From the NCBI GenBank assembly GCA_002413395.1, contig DHWX01000034.1:1-21263 (forward strand): a stretch of 21,263 nt of DNA. Reading direction: 5' to 3'. This DNA comes from Polaromonas sp. UBA5171. GTDB lineage: Bacteria; Pseudomonadota; Gammaproteobacteria; Burkholderiales; Burkholderiaceae_C. The position numbers and the translations under genes are program-made. Positions 1 through 7,832 of this stretch are shown here, in pieces. Numbering within the stretch: position 1 is the first letter of the stretch; each line of letters opens with the position of its first letter. Under the pieces are notes generated by a model. It searched no databases. It saw only the letters and a list, made by a program, of their open reading frames with translations, and had not been told where the DNA came from.

Positions 1-14
1 TGTATAAGAGACAG
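1..14. other. Nextera/Tn5 mosaic-end adapter remnant (left end)
   Basis: The first 14 bases, TGTATAAGAGACAG, are the inner part of the 19-bp Tn5 mosaic end used in Nextera tagmentation. The opposite contig end carries the matching reverse complement. This is library adapter left by trimming or assembly, not genomic DNA. Confidence 0.95.
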
Positions 15-111
15 CCTGCGCTGATAGTGCGACAGAAGAGCGACGCGGCACGGCAATCTTTGTGCGTCTCATGGCGAATCATGATGTGCTATATAAATAG
101 CAGCTAAATTT
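15..111. other. Sequence downstream of ntrC, no gene seen
   Basis: These 97 bases lie 3' of ntrC and show no coding sequence. A small dyad is present at 87-102 (TGCTAT, loop ATAA, ATAGCA) but no T-run follows it on the minus strand, so it is a weak terminator candidate at best. Confidence 0.4.
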
Positions 112-1680
112 TCATGTTTTACAAAAGCTGCAGGCGTTATTTACTCGAGAATTCAACTCTTGAATCTTGCGCGTGATGGTGTTGCGCCCGATTCCCAGCT
201 TTTGCGCCGCCTCGATGCGACGGCCGCGCGTGTTGAGCAGCGCGGTCTGGATCAGCCTGGATTCGAAGCGACGCGTCAGTACATCCCACACGTCGCCGCG
301 TCCCGCAGCAAGCAGCGCCATCGCCTCGGCCTCAAGCCCGCTCTCCCAGTTTTCCGGGCTTTGCTCAAACCCGTCCGCGGACCGATGTGGGGTCGTCGGG
401 CTGGAAGATTCGGTACGCTGCAAGGCGGAAGATGCCGTCTCTGGTACCTCTGCCCGCTCCAGCCCGGCAACCATCGCTTTTTCGCTCGACGCCACGGCCT
501 TGCCCAGTTCCGGCGTCGCACCTAACACTTCTGGCGGCAGATCCTTGGGCTCAATCACCTGCGCCGGTGCCATCACGGTGAGCCAATGACAGATGTTCTC
601 AAGCTGGCGCACATTGCCGGGAAAGCTGAAGTGGCTCAGTTGCTGCAGCGCTGCGTCTGAAATGCGTTTGGGTTCGACCCCCAGTTGCCTGGCGCTTTGC
701 TGCAGGAAGTGCCGCGTCAGCATGAACACGTCTTCACGCCGCTCACGCAAGGCCGGCAGGCGCAGGCGTATCACGTTGAGGCGGTGAAACAGGTCTTCGC
801 GAAAAGCGCCGTCCTTGACGCGCTGCTCCAGATCCTGGTGCGTGGCTGCAATCACACGCACATTGGCCTTGACGGCACTGTGGCCGCCTACCCGATAAAA
901 GTGGCCATCGCTCAGCACCCTGAGCAAGCGGGTCTGCAAGTCAAAAGGCATGTCGCCAATTTCGTCGAGAAACAGTGTGCCGCCGTCGGCCTGTTCAAAA
1001 CGGCCGCGTCGCAAGGTCTGCGCACCGGTGAAAGCGCCGCGCTCATGGCCGAACAGCTCGCTCTCGAGTAGGTCTTTGGGAATGGCTGCGGTGTTGATGG
1101 CAACAAACGGCCCGTTGGCACGCGGCGAGTGCTTGTGCAGCGCGCGTGCCACCAGTTCCTTGCCTGATCCAGATTCGCCGGTGATCATCACCGTCACCAT
1201 GCTCTGACTCAGGCGCCCAATGGCACGAAACACATCCTGCATCGCGGGAGCCTGGCCTAGCATTTCCGGGGCCTCCGCCATGCGCTCTTCGGCCACCGCC
1301 TCGCGCTGTCCTTCTTCTACAGCACGGCGGATCAACTCGACTGCCTTGGGCAGGTCAAACGGTTTTGGGAGGTATTCGAATGCGCCCCCCTGAAAGGCAG
1401 ACACAGCGCTGTCAAGATCGGAGAACGCTGTCATGATGATGACCGGCAGACCGGGAAGCTTTTGCTTGACCTTTTCAAGCAGCTCCAGGCCCGATCCACC
1501 AGGCATGCGGATGTCGCTGACAAGGATTTGAGGTCCATCGTGATCAGTGGCACTTTCCAGCGCCGCCAGGACTTCTCGCGGGTTGGTAAAGCTGCGGGTG
1601 GAAAAACCTTCCCGCAGCAGGGCTTTTTCCAGCACAAACCGGATGGACTGGTCATCATCAACAATCCAGATCGGTTTCAT
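112..1680 (-). CDS. ntrC: Nitrogen regulation response regulator NtrC (GlnG)
   Basis: This is a sigma-54-dependent enhancer-binding activator of nitrogen assimilation genes, phosphorylated by NtrB. The 522-residue product has a receiver domain (about 1-120; acidic pocket D8-D10, phospho-acceptor D56, K106). An AAA+ domain follows, with Walker A GESGSGKE at 168-175, the sigma-54-contacting loop GAFTGA at 215-220 and Walker B LFLDE at 236-240. After a Ser/Pro-rich linker (about 395-455) comes a Fis-type helix-turn-helix ending in GRNTITRKIQEL. The start is supported by AGGGA about 9 nt upstream. It lies 54 bp downstream of ntrB on the same strand and is probably cotranscribed. The protein is longer than E. 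coli NtrC (469 aa), mainly through the linker. The last 13 residues (NSRVNNACSFCKT) are not the usual short tail, so the 3' end may carry an old frameshift. Family assignment is very secure. Confidence 0.96.
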   Translation of the reverse strand: MKPIWIVDDDQSIRFVLEKALLREGFSTRSFTNPREVLAALESATDHDGPQILVSDIRMPGGSGLELLEKVKQKLPGLPVIIMTAFSDLDSAVSAFQGGAFEYLPKPFDLPKAVELIRRAVEEGQREAVAEERMAEAPEMLGQAPAMQDVFRAIGRLSQSMVTVMITGESGSGKELVARALHKHSPRANGPFVAINTAAIPKDLLESELFGHERGAFTGAQTLRRGRFEQADGGTLFLDEIGDMPFDLQTRLLRVLSDGHFYRVGGHSAVKANVRVIAATHQDLEQRVKDGAFREDLFHRLNVIRLRLPALRERREDVFMLTRHFLQQSARQLGVEPKRISDAALQQLSHFSFPGNVRQLENICHWLTVMAPAQVIEPKDLPPEVLGATPELGKAVASSEKAMVAGLERAEVPETASSALQRTESSSPTTPHRSADGFEQSPENWESGLEAEAMALLAAGRGDVWDVLTRRFESRLIQTALLNTRGRRIEAAQKLGIGRNTITRKIQELNSRVNNACSFCKT

Positions 1681-1734
1681 GTTTTTTGTCCCTTTGGCGC
1701 GAGCCGTTAACTGTCAAATACAAGATGACACATT

Positions 1735-2841
1735 TCAAGGCAACGGTATGAGAAGCTTGAAATCTGTATGGCCAGGCCTGCTCTCGCACTCGATCAAGCC
1801 GTGGTGTTGCTGAACGAAAGTTTGCGCCAATGTCAGCCCCAACCCCGAACCGCCCTCGCGCCCTGACACCAGGGGATAGAAAATCCGGTCTTTAATGGCG
1901 TCCGGCACGCCTGGCCCATTGTCAACAACATGCAATTCCAGTGCCAGGCGATAGCGCTGTTTGCCAAAAGTGACTTGTCGGGCGATTCTTGTCCTGAAAC
2001 TGATCTGCGCATCTCCTGCCAAAATTCGCTCCGCCAGCGCTTGGGCTGCGTTGTGGACGATATTAAGCAACGCCTGAATTAGTTGCTCGCGGTCACCGCG
2101 AAATTCGGGAATCGAGGTGTCATAGTCCCGCGTCACCCGCAACCCTTTGGGAAACTCCGCCAGAATCAACGAGCGCACACGTTCACACACTTCATGAATA
2201 TTTACGTCGCCCACCCGATGCGGATGGCGGTGCGGGGCCAGCAAGCGGTCCACCAGGGTTTGCAGACGGTCCGCCTCATGGATGATGACCTGCGTGTATT
2301 CGGTCAGGTTCCTGCCAATTTCCATCTGCAGCAACTGCGCTGCGCCGCGAATTCCACCCAAGGGGTTTTTGATCTCATGCGCCAGATTGCGAATCAGCTC
2401 CTTGTTGGCCTGCGCCTGATCCATCAGGCGTTCTTCGCGGTCTTGCCGAGCCTGTTGTTCAAGCGGCAGCAGTTCCACGATCGCTTCGCCGGATGTATCA
2501 GTTTGCGCCACCACCACATGCACAGGCAGGGGCTCATGGTGCAACCGCCTGAGCCAGGCGTCATAGCGTAAGGCGGCAAACTCATTGCTGCCAGCACCTT
2601 CCAGGGCATTTGTCAGAATCAGGGGTTCGGTAAAAAAATCAGGAAGCTGTGAGCCCTCAATGACACGACGGGAGATGCCCAGCGCATCTTCCAGCGCTGC
2701 ATTGGCAAATACCACTGTGCCATCAACGCGCACAACCGCCACCAAGGTGGCCAACAGGTCAAACGACTGAAAGCGGGACGACTCCGAAGCCGGGAGGCGG
2801 GATGAAGCGGCAGAAAAAAAGGACTTGTTCAAGCCATTCAT
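1735..2841 (-). CDS. ntrB: Nitrogen regulation sensor histidine kinase NtrB (GlnL)
   Basis: This is a cytoplasmic histidine kinase/phosphatase that senses nitrogen status through PII and controls NtrC phosphorylation. The 368-residue protein has no membrane segment. It has a PAS domain (about 25-130), the H-box NLAHEIKNPLGGIRG with phospho-acceptor H155, an N-box around N264 (LLNIVHNAAQA), a G1 box VVDNGPGVP (about 305-313) and a G2 box GGSGLGL (about 330-336). Length and domain order match NtrB rather than a membrane sensor kinase. It starts 28 bp after the stop of the DUF4124 gene and is followed by ntrC, giving the order glnA, DUF4124, ntrB, ntrC. No strong ribosome binding site is visible before the ATG, so translation may depend on upstream coupling. 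Confidence 0.95.
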   Translation of the reverse strand: MNGLNKSFFSAASSRLPASESSRFQSFDLLATLVAVVRVDGTVVFANAALEDALGISRRVIEGSQLPDFFTEPLILTNALEGAGSNEFAALRYDAWLRRLHHEPLPVHVVVAQTDTSGEAIVELLPLEQQARQDREERLMDQAQANKELIRNLAHEIKNPLGGIRGAAQLLQMEIGRNLTEYTQVIIHEADRLQTLVDRLLAPHRHPHRVGDVNIHEVCERVRSLILAEFPKGLRVTRDYDTSIPEFRGDREQLIQALLNIVHNAAQALAERILAGDAQISFRTRIARQVTFGKQRYRLALELHVVDNGPGVPDAIKDRIFYPLVSGREGGSGLGLTLAQTFVQQHHGLIECESRPGHTDFKLLIPLP

Positions 2842-2869
2842 TTTGGCTTGGAAACGCGGTTAATAGCGC

Positions 2870-3394
2870 TCAATTTGCAGCAGGCAGGCGGGAAATTTCG
2901 CGTTTGAGGCCGGCAATGTCGCTCTGACTGCGGGCGATACTGTCCTTGAGGTCAGCCACACGATCCAGATAGCGCTGGTAGTTGTGCCCTTCAATCCCCT
3001 GCTTTTCGGGTTCACCGTTGTTGTACTCTTTTTGCTGCTCGGCCAGCTTGGTCTCTGCTTTCTTCAGTTCGGTCTCAAGAATGATGCGCATGTCGCTGTC
3101 GCGCGCCCGCTGCTCGAAGCTGCCATCGGTGTGCTGCCCGGCTGAAGCGGTTGCTGCCGCAACCCGTACCGGCGTCTTGGACATGAGCGTGCCCTGTACC
3201 ACCGTGACATTGCCACCGGCCAGAAGCTTGCAGTTTCGGCTCTGGGCATCCCTGACGTTGTTGGTGTATTCGACAGCACCGCTACTGCCTGGGGTAGCGC
3301 AGCGGTAAATCTGCTGCGCCCAGGCTGCATTCCCCCCGATGGCAAGCAGCAAGGACAACAGGGGCAGCAATAAGGTAGATAAGGTAGGTTTCAT
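2870..3394 (-). CDS. Secreted DUF4124-domain protein of unknown function
   Basis: The product is 174 residues with a clear signal peptide: a positive N-terminus, a Leu-rich core and likely cleavage after NAAWA near residue 26. The next segment, QQIYRCATPGSSGAVEYTNN, with a later Cys in SRNCKLL, is the usual DUF4124 pattern (short beta segments, two conserved Cys). The C-terminal half (about 95-165) is charged and helical, with heptad-like ILETELKKAETKLAEQQKEY, probably a coiled coil. It should sit in the periplasm or outer envelope. The start has GGGAG 7 nt upstream. As I recall, the gene commonly sits between glnA and ntrB in Comamonadaceae, but its role is unknown and the linkage does not prove a nitrogen function. 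Confidence 0.8.
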   Translation of the reverse strand: MKPTLSTLLLPLLSLLLAIGGNAAWAQQIYRCATPGSSGAVEYTNNVRDAQSRNCKLLAGGNVTVVQGTLMSKTPVRVAAATASAGQHTDGSFEQRARDSDMRIILETELKKAETKLAEQQKEYNNGEPEKQGIEGHNYQRYLDRVADLKDSIARSQSDIAGLKREISRLPAAN

Positions 3395-3492
3395 AGGGAA
3401 CTCCCGATGTCCTGCAAAGGCGAAGACAGTTTATCAGTATGCTGCAAAGCGGCAAAAATACAAAATCGACAGTCCATAACCCCTCAAGTCAT

Positions 3493-3521
3493 AAAAAAAG
3501 GACGGCATTCGCCGTCCTTTT
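3493..3521 (-). terminator. Rho-independent terminator of glnA
   Basis: The perfect hairpin GGACGGC (3500-3506), loop ATTC, GCCGTCC (3511-3517) is extended by A/T pairs. On the minus strand it is followed by seven T (plus-strand A-run 3493-3499). It lies 18 bp after the glnA stop and separates highly expressed glnA from the DUF4124-ntrBC genes, which would need read-through or their own promoter. It would also work weakly in the other direction. Confidence 0.9.
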
Positions 3522-3539
3522 ATCGCCACAAACCGAGAA

Positions 3540-4955
3540 TTACAGCGAGTAGTACATCTCAAACTCTATCGGGTGCGTAGCCTGACGCAAACGTGTCACT
3601 TCACCCATCTTCAAGGCAATATAGGCATCAAGCATGCTGTCGGTGAACACGCCGCCTTTGGTCAGAAAGCCACGGCCCACGTCCAGTGCGTCCAGCGCCT
3701 GGTCAAGGCTGTGGCATACAGTGGGCACTTTCGCATCTTCCTCGGGCGGCAAATGGTACAGGTCCTTGCTGGCCGCTTCGCCGGGATGGATCTTGTTTTC
3801 CACGCCATCGAGACCGGCCATCATGAGCGCTGCAAAACCAAGGTAGGGGTTCATCAGCGGGTCAGGAAAACGCGCTTCGATCCGGCGGCCCTTGGGGTTG
3901 GCCACGTAGGGAATGCGGATTGAAGCCGAGCGGTTCTTGGCCGAGTAGGCCAGTTTGACCGGCGCTTCATAGCCCGGCACTAGGCGCTTGTAGCTGTTGG
4001 TGCCGGGGTTGGTGATGGCGTTGAGCGCACGGGCATGCTTGATGATGCCGCCAACGTAGTACAGGGCGAAATCGGACAAACCGGCATAGCCGTCTCCGGC
4101 AAACAGGTTCTTGCCATCTTTCCAGATCGACTGGTGCACGTGCATGCCGGAGCCGTTGTCGCCAACGATGGGCTTGGGCATGAAGGTAGCGGTTTTGCCG
4201 TAGGCATTGGCGACGTTATGCACGACGTATTTCAGGACCTGGGTCCAGTCGGCGCGCTCAACCAGCGTGCTGAACTTGGTGCCTAATTCATTCTGGCCAG
4301 CGCCGGCCACTTCATGGTGAAATACTTCGACGGGAATACCCAGCGATTCCAGGATCAGGGACATTTCGGCGCGCATGTCCTGCGTACTGTCAACTGGAGG
4401 CACCGGGAAGTACCCTCCCTTGACGGTTGGGCGGTGACCACGGTTGCCACCGTCAAGTTTCTTGCCCGAATTCCAGGGCGCTTCGTATTCTTCGATCTTG
4501 AAAAAGGTACCCGACATGTCGGTGTTCCAACGCACGTCGTCAAAAATGAAAAACTCCGGCTCCGGCCCGAAGAAAGCGGTATCGCCCAGACCAGACGCCT
4601 TGAGATAGGCTTCCGCGCGCTTGGCAATGGAGCGTGGATCGCGGTCATACGCCTTGCCGTCGCTCGGTTCCACCACATCACAGCTCATGAACAGCGTGGT
4701 TTCTTCAAAGAACGGGTCGATGTTGGCGGTATTGGGGTCAGGCATGAGTTGCATGTCGGACGCTTCAATGCCCTTCCAGCCAGCCACCGACGAGCCGTCA
4801 AACGCATGGCCCGCACTGAACTTGTCTTCGTCAAAGTGCGACACCGGTACAGTCACATGCTGCTCTTTGCCCCGGGTGTCGGTGAAACGGAAGTCAACAA
4901 ATTTGACCTCGTTTTCCTTGACCATTTTCATGACGTCTGCGACGGTCTTTGCCAT
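3540..4955 (-). CDS. glnA: Glutamine synthetase type I
   Basis: The enzyme makes glutamine from glutamate, ammonia and ATP and is the entry point of ammonium assimilation. It acts as a cytoplasmic dodecamer. The 471-residue product is the normal GSI length. Visible signatures are FDGSSVAGWKGIEASDM (about 52-68), the metal/glutamate motif EPEFFIFDD (132-140), NGSGMHVHQS (267-276), NRSASIRIP (341-349) and the adenylylation segment KDLYHLPPEE with Y400. This is the GSI-beta form controlled by GlnE. The ATG has AGGAG 6-7 nt upstream. The 227-bp upstream gap holds a sigma-54 promoter and NtrC sites, and the genes for its regulators NtrB and NtrC lie downstream on the same strand. Confidence 0.98.
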   Translation of the reverse strand: MAKTVADVMKMVKENEVKFVDFRFTDTRGKEQHVTVPVSHFDEDKFSAGHAFDGSSVAGWKGIEASDMQLMPDPNTANIDPFFEETTLFMSCDVVEPSDGKAYDRDPRSIAKRAEAYLKASGLGDTAFFGPEPEFFIFDDVRWNTDMSGTFFKIEEYEAPWNSGKKLDGGNRGHRPTVKGGYFPVPPVDSTQDMRAEMSLILESLGIPVEVFHHEVAGAGQNELGTKFSTLVERADWTQVLKYVVHNVANAYGKTATFMPKPIVGDNGSGMHVHQSIWKDGKNLFAGDGYAGLSDFALYYVGGIIKHARALNAITNPGTNSYKRLVPGYEAPVKLAYSAKNRSASIRIPYVANPKGRRIEARFPDPLMNPYLGFAALMMAGLDGVENKIHPGEAASKDLYHLPPEEDAKVPTVCHSLDQALDALDVGRGFLTKGGVFTDSMLDAYIALKMGEVTRLRQATHPIEFEMYYSL

Positions 4956-5012
4956 CAGAATCTCCTGTTACTGGATGAGTGGTTGAAAAAATTGTCTTCG
5001 GACTTGGTGAAC

Positions 5013-5027
5013 GCACTTTTTGTGCCA
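5013..5027 (-). promoter_or_regulatory. Sigma-54 (-24/-12) promoter of glnA
   Basis: On the minus strand the sequence reads TGGCACAAAAAGTGC. It has the invariant GG and GC of the RpoN consensus TGGCAC-N5-TTGC at the right spacing and one mismatch in the -12 element. Counting C5013 as -12 puts transcription start near 5001, giving a leader of about 46 nt before the glnA ATG. Confidence 0.82.
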
Positions 5028-5133
5028 AGGTCGGCGGCCGTTCAGTTTTTCCTGAAACCTTGGATTGTGCCGCTATCTGAGCTCTCTTCAGGGTTTTTAT
5101 GCATTTAAAAGTCAAAAAAACGTAGAGTTGACA

Positions 5134-5150
5134 TGCACTATGAAGGGGGA
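5134..5150 (-). promoter_or_regulatory. Candidate weak NtrC site upstream of glnA
   Basis: The 17-bp window has one perfect half site TGCAC and a degenerate second half (GGGGA against GTGCA). Its centre is 28 bp from the strong dyad, near -141 relative to the predicted sigma-54 start. NtrC sites often come in pairs. This one rests mainly on its position. Confidence 0.4.
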
Positions 5151-5161
5151 AAAGATAGCTA

Positions 5162-5178
5162 TGCACTTTTATGGTGCA
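5162..5178. promoter_or_regulatory. NtrC binding site (perfect dyad) upstream of glnA
   Basis: TGCACTTTTATGGTGCA matches the NtrC operator consensus TGCAC-N7-GTGCA with perfect half-sites. Its centre is near -169 from the predicted glnA start, a normal enhancer distance. It lies in the intergenic gap just beyond the stop codon of the cinA-like gene. Confidence 0.85.
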
Positions 5179-5182
5179 ACAC

Positions 5183-6007
5183 TTAACGCACCAATTCAGG
5201 GCCTAATTTGAGGTCAAACCGGTACAAGCCGGCCAATAAGGCCGGGTAAGCCTGGTTGACGGCAGCTGGCGCGCCTTTTACACCCAGCTCAATGTGTCGT
5301 CCATATTCTGGGTGATCCACGCTGGGCAGGCTGAACACCTTGACACCAGGATGCGCCGCTTCAATCGCCAGCATCAGTGGCGTCAGCATGGCCTCCATGG
5401 AATCAAACACAATCACCGATTTTTCAACATGGGCAGATTGATGCTGCAGCGGGGCGTGGTAATGATCCAGCACCCACTCAATCATCGGCCAGGCCATGAC
5501 CGGAAAGCCCGGCACAAAATGCACCGCGCCACCGCCTGCCTTGCAGCTAAACCCCGGAATCCTGTTATACGGATTTGGAATGATCTCCGCGCCCACCGGG
5601 AACACGCCCATGTTCAGGCGGTGAACGTTATCGAGGCGGTCAGACTCATAAGGCACTCCCTGCTCTTTGGCCAGATCTTGCATGCGTTGCGTGATGAGCA
5701 CCTGAGCTTCAGGGTGCAGCGCCAAGTCAACGCCCAGAGCTTTTGCCGCGCATTGGCGAGTGTGGTCATCCGGCGTCGCGCCTATGCCGCCGGTGGAAAA
5801 CACCACATCGTCGGTCTCGCGCGCGGCGCCAAAAGCCCGCACCAGCGTAGCGGTGATGCGGGCCGGATCGTCGCCTACGTATTCGGCGTAGTCCAGTTGC
5901 AGGCCGCGTGCACCCAGCAGTTCAATGACCTTGGGCAGGTGCTTGTCGACGCGTTTTCCCGAGAGAATTTCATCGCCGATGATAACGAGTCCGAAGTGAG
6001 TGCTCAT
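5183..6007 (-). CDS. CinA-type competence/damage-inducible protein A family, molybdopterin-binding domain
   Basis: The protein of 274 residues belongs to the MoCF_biosynth (MoaB/MogA-like) fold found in CinA. It has the N-terminal motif IIGDEILSGKRVDKHLP and the nucleotide/pterin-binding loop FSTGGIGATPDDHTRQ. No C-terminal CinA amidase domain (nicotinamide-nucleotide deamidase) is present, so this is the short stand-alone form. Its precise substrate is unknown and NMN deamidation should not be assumed. I chose ATG 6005-6007 (MSTHFGL) because family similarity begins there. An upstream in-frame start at 6082 would overlap the neighbouring gene. No clear Shine-Dalgarno precedes the ATG. The gene follows the EI24 protein by 19 bp, probably in one transcript. 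Its stop is followed directly by the glnA control region. Confidence 0.85.
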   Translation of the reverse strand: MSTHFGLVIIGDEILSGKRVDKHLPKVIELLGARGLQLDYAEYVGDDPARITATLVRAFGAARETDDVVFSTGGIGATPDDHTRQCAAKALGVDLALHPEAQVLITQRMQDLAKEQGVPYESDRLDNVHRLNMGVFPVGAEIIPNPYNRIPGFSCKAGGGAVHFVPGFPVMAWPMIEWVLDHYHAPLQHQSAHVEKSVIVFDSMEAMLTPLMLAIEAAHPGVKVFSLPSVDHPEYGRHIELGVKGAPAAVNQAYPALLAGLYRFDLKLGPELVR

Positions 6008-6026
6008 GATGGAAAACCCGGCAGTT

Positions 6027-6953
6027 TTAAATTTGTTGCCCAGGTGCGCCGATCTTTGACGCAGGCCCATCGGCTGCGCCATCAGCGGCTTCCGCAGGAA
6101 TGTCGTTCGCTATTGTTTTGACAGTTACATGCGCAAATGGGTCAATGACAAGTGGAAGGTTTTTCTTGCGAAGTTGCTCCAGCGCGGCGAGCGTGTAATG
6201 GACAAACCAGAGCGACGAAAAAGCAAACACCAGGGTGTAGATCCAGATGGCCACCGGCACCAGAATCGGCGCCATCACCACAAACATGGCACCAGAAGCC
6301 CAAATCATGCTGGGCACGGTACCGAGGTAACCACTGAGTACGCCAATGGCCAGCAAGGACGCACGGTACTGGGTGAAAATCTGGCGCCGCTCTTCGGGGC
6401 TGGCGTGGTCCACCAGCGCATCATACGACATGACGCGGTAGGTGAGCCAGCCCCAGATCAGCGGCGGCAAAATTAGGATCAAGGGCGGTATCAGCCACAG
6501 CGGGATCGACACCAGTAGCGCGATGACAGCAAGCAGCGTGGAGCCGAGTGACCAGAGCGTACTGCCCAGAAAAGAGCCACCGCTTTTGCGCTCCAACTGC
6601 GGGAAGCGCCGCTCGGCCACCAACGCCACCATGGCCGGCGTCATGAACAACGCCACAAACAGCAGCGTGCAGATCACAATCGCGGGAATGGCCAGAAACA
6701 GCAGCAGCGCAGGCGCGAGTACCGTGTGAAGACTGCTCAATCCCAACCCCTCCAGCCAGCGGATCGTGACACCCACCAACGCGTAGCTGTCCAGATTGCT
6801 GCGAACCAGCGCAAGCGCGCTTTCCCAGAAAAAATACCCCAGACCAAGCGAGAGCACCCCCATGATGATGACCGGCAAAACAGACAGGGCAATGACGCGG
6901 GGATGCAGGCAGTACATCGCCGCTCGCCAAAAGGAATCCAGAAGCTTGCTCAT
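6027..6953 (-). CDS. EI24/CysZ-like multi-pass membrane protein
   Basis: The 308-residue inner-membrane protein has several long hydrophobic stretches: VIALSVLPVIIMGVLSLGLG near the N-terminus, a long segment around LLLFLAIPAIVICTLLFVAL, another around LLVSIPLWLIPPLILILPP, and a last one around FVVMAPILVPVAIWIYTLVF. The layout and the starting segment SFWRAAMYCLHPRVI fit the EI24 domain family, which includes the sulfate permease CysZ. No cysteine-biosynthesis gene is nearby, so sulfate transport is only a possibility. I chose ATG 6951-6953 (MSKLLDSF) because residues encoded further upstream are low-quality and would overlap the divergent hydrolase gene. No strong ribosome binding site is visible. 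The charged tail (about 280-308) is Ala/Asp-rich. Confidence 0.82.
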   Translation of the reverse strand: MSKLLDSFWRAAMYCLHPRVIALSVLPVIIMGVLSLGLGYFFWESALALVRSNLDSYALVGVTIRWLEGLGLSSLHTVLAPALLLFLAIPAIVICTLLFVALFMTPAMVALVAERRFPQLERKSGGSFLGSTLWSLGSTLLAVIALLVSIPLWLIPPLILILPPLIWGWLTYRVMSYDALVDHASPEERRQIFTQYRASLLAIGVLSGYLGTVPSMIWASGAMFVVMAPILVPVAIWIYTLVFAFSSLWFVHYTLAALEQLRKKNLPLVIDPFAHVTVKTIANDIPAEAADGAADGPASKIGAPGQQI

Positions 6954-7016
6954 GATGGAAGGATACCCCGATTGGCGGCCTTGGGACGATGCCATGACTG
7001 GCGTTAGGATGGCGGG

Positions 7017-7832
7017 ATGAATTGGCTGGAAATCAATGGCGTTCGGCTTGAAGTGCGGCTGATTGCGGGGCCAATCGGCCCGGCTCCGATCATTTTCCTG
7101 CACGAGGGCCTGGGATCGGTCAGCATGTGGACGCAACGCGGCCTGGACTGGCCGCGGGCCGTGTGCAGCGCAACAGGCCGCGCCGGAGTGGTTTATTCAA
7201 GACGCGGCTACGGCCAGTCCGAGCCTGGACCCACAAAGCGCGCCGGGCCCGATGACCGTCCAAAAGGGCAACTGTTGCCCGATTACATGCACCGTGAAGC
7301 CTGGGAGGTGCTGCCTGCCCTGCTGCAAAAACTGCAAATTGATAATCCGGTGCTGCTGGGTCACTCTGACGGGGCCACGATTGCCCTGCTCTATGCCAGC
7401 CGGTTTCCCGTATCGGCATGCATTGCCATGGCACCGCATGTGATGGTTGAAGACATCTCCGTCAGGTCGATCGCCCAAGCCCGGGCGGCGTTTGAGCCTG
7501 GCGGGCCAGGCGGGCTCCGGGAGCGACTGGCCCGGCACCACGCCGACGTGGACGGCGCGTTCTGGCAATGGAATGATGCCTGGCTGTCGGCGGCCTTCCG
7601 TGACTTTGACATCCGCCCGGATTGCCGACGCATTACTGCGCCGCTGCTGCTTATTCAGGGTCTGGGCGACGAATACGGCACCTTGCGGCAACTTGACGAA
7701 ATCGCTGAGGCAGTAGCGCAGCCATTAGGTATGGAGCAACTCAGGCTGGCCGCTTGTGGCCACTCGCCGCAGCGCGACCAGCCTGAAAAAACCCTTGAAG
7801 CAGTGACAGAATTTCTGAGAAACAAACACTAA
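7017..7832 (+). CDS. Alpha/beta-fold hydrolase
   Basis: The 271-residue cytoplasmic protein has the alpha/beta hydrolase fold with an apparently complete Ser-Asp-His triad. The nucleophile elbow GHSDG has S117, the acid is probably D218 in QGLGDEYG, and the base is H249 in ACGHSPQRDQP. The oxyanion-region motif HEGLGS is at 29-34, in the place of the common HG motif. This resembles esterase, lactonase or C-C hydrolase families, and the substrate cannot be told from sequence. The ATG has AGGA 7 nt upstream. The gene is divergent from the EI24 gene across 63 bp, which must hold both promoters. Its stop overlaps that of msrQ on the other strand (CTAA at 7829-7832). Confidence 0.87.
   Translation: MNWLEINGVRLEVRLIAGPIGPAPIIFLHEGLGSVSMWTQRGLDWPRAVCSATGRAGVVYSRRGYGQSEPGPTKRAGPDDRPKGQLLPDYMHREAWEVLPALLQKLQIDNPVLLGHSDGATIALLYASRFPVSACIAMAPHVMVEDISVRSIAQARAAFEPGGPGGLRERLARHHADVDGAFWQWNDAWLSAAFRDFDIRPDCRRITAPLLLIQGLGDEYGTLRQLDEIAEAVAQPLGMEQLRLAACGHSPQRDQPEKTLEAVTEFLRNKH

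Noticed and set aside
1..14. Tn5-like transposon end suggesting a mobile element
   Set aside because: The sequence is the synthetic mosaic end used in Nextera libraries and occurs exactly at both contig edges. No transposase or resistance gene is present.
4314..5108. Long open frame on the plus strand opposite glnA (264 codons)
   Set aside because: It lies entirely antisense to glnA and its control region, and its composition follows the third-codon pattern of glnA. It has no recognisable motif.
5128..5156. TTGACA on the plus strand as a sigma-70 promoter
   Set aside because: The element 17 bp downstream (AAAGAT) is a poor -10, and no plus-strand gene follows.
5172..5193. Inverted repeat TGGTGC-N10-GCACCA at the end of the cinA-like gene as a terminator
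   Set aside because: The stem is only 6 bp and has no T-run. One arm is already part of the NtrC dyad, so the second arm is probably coincidental.
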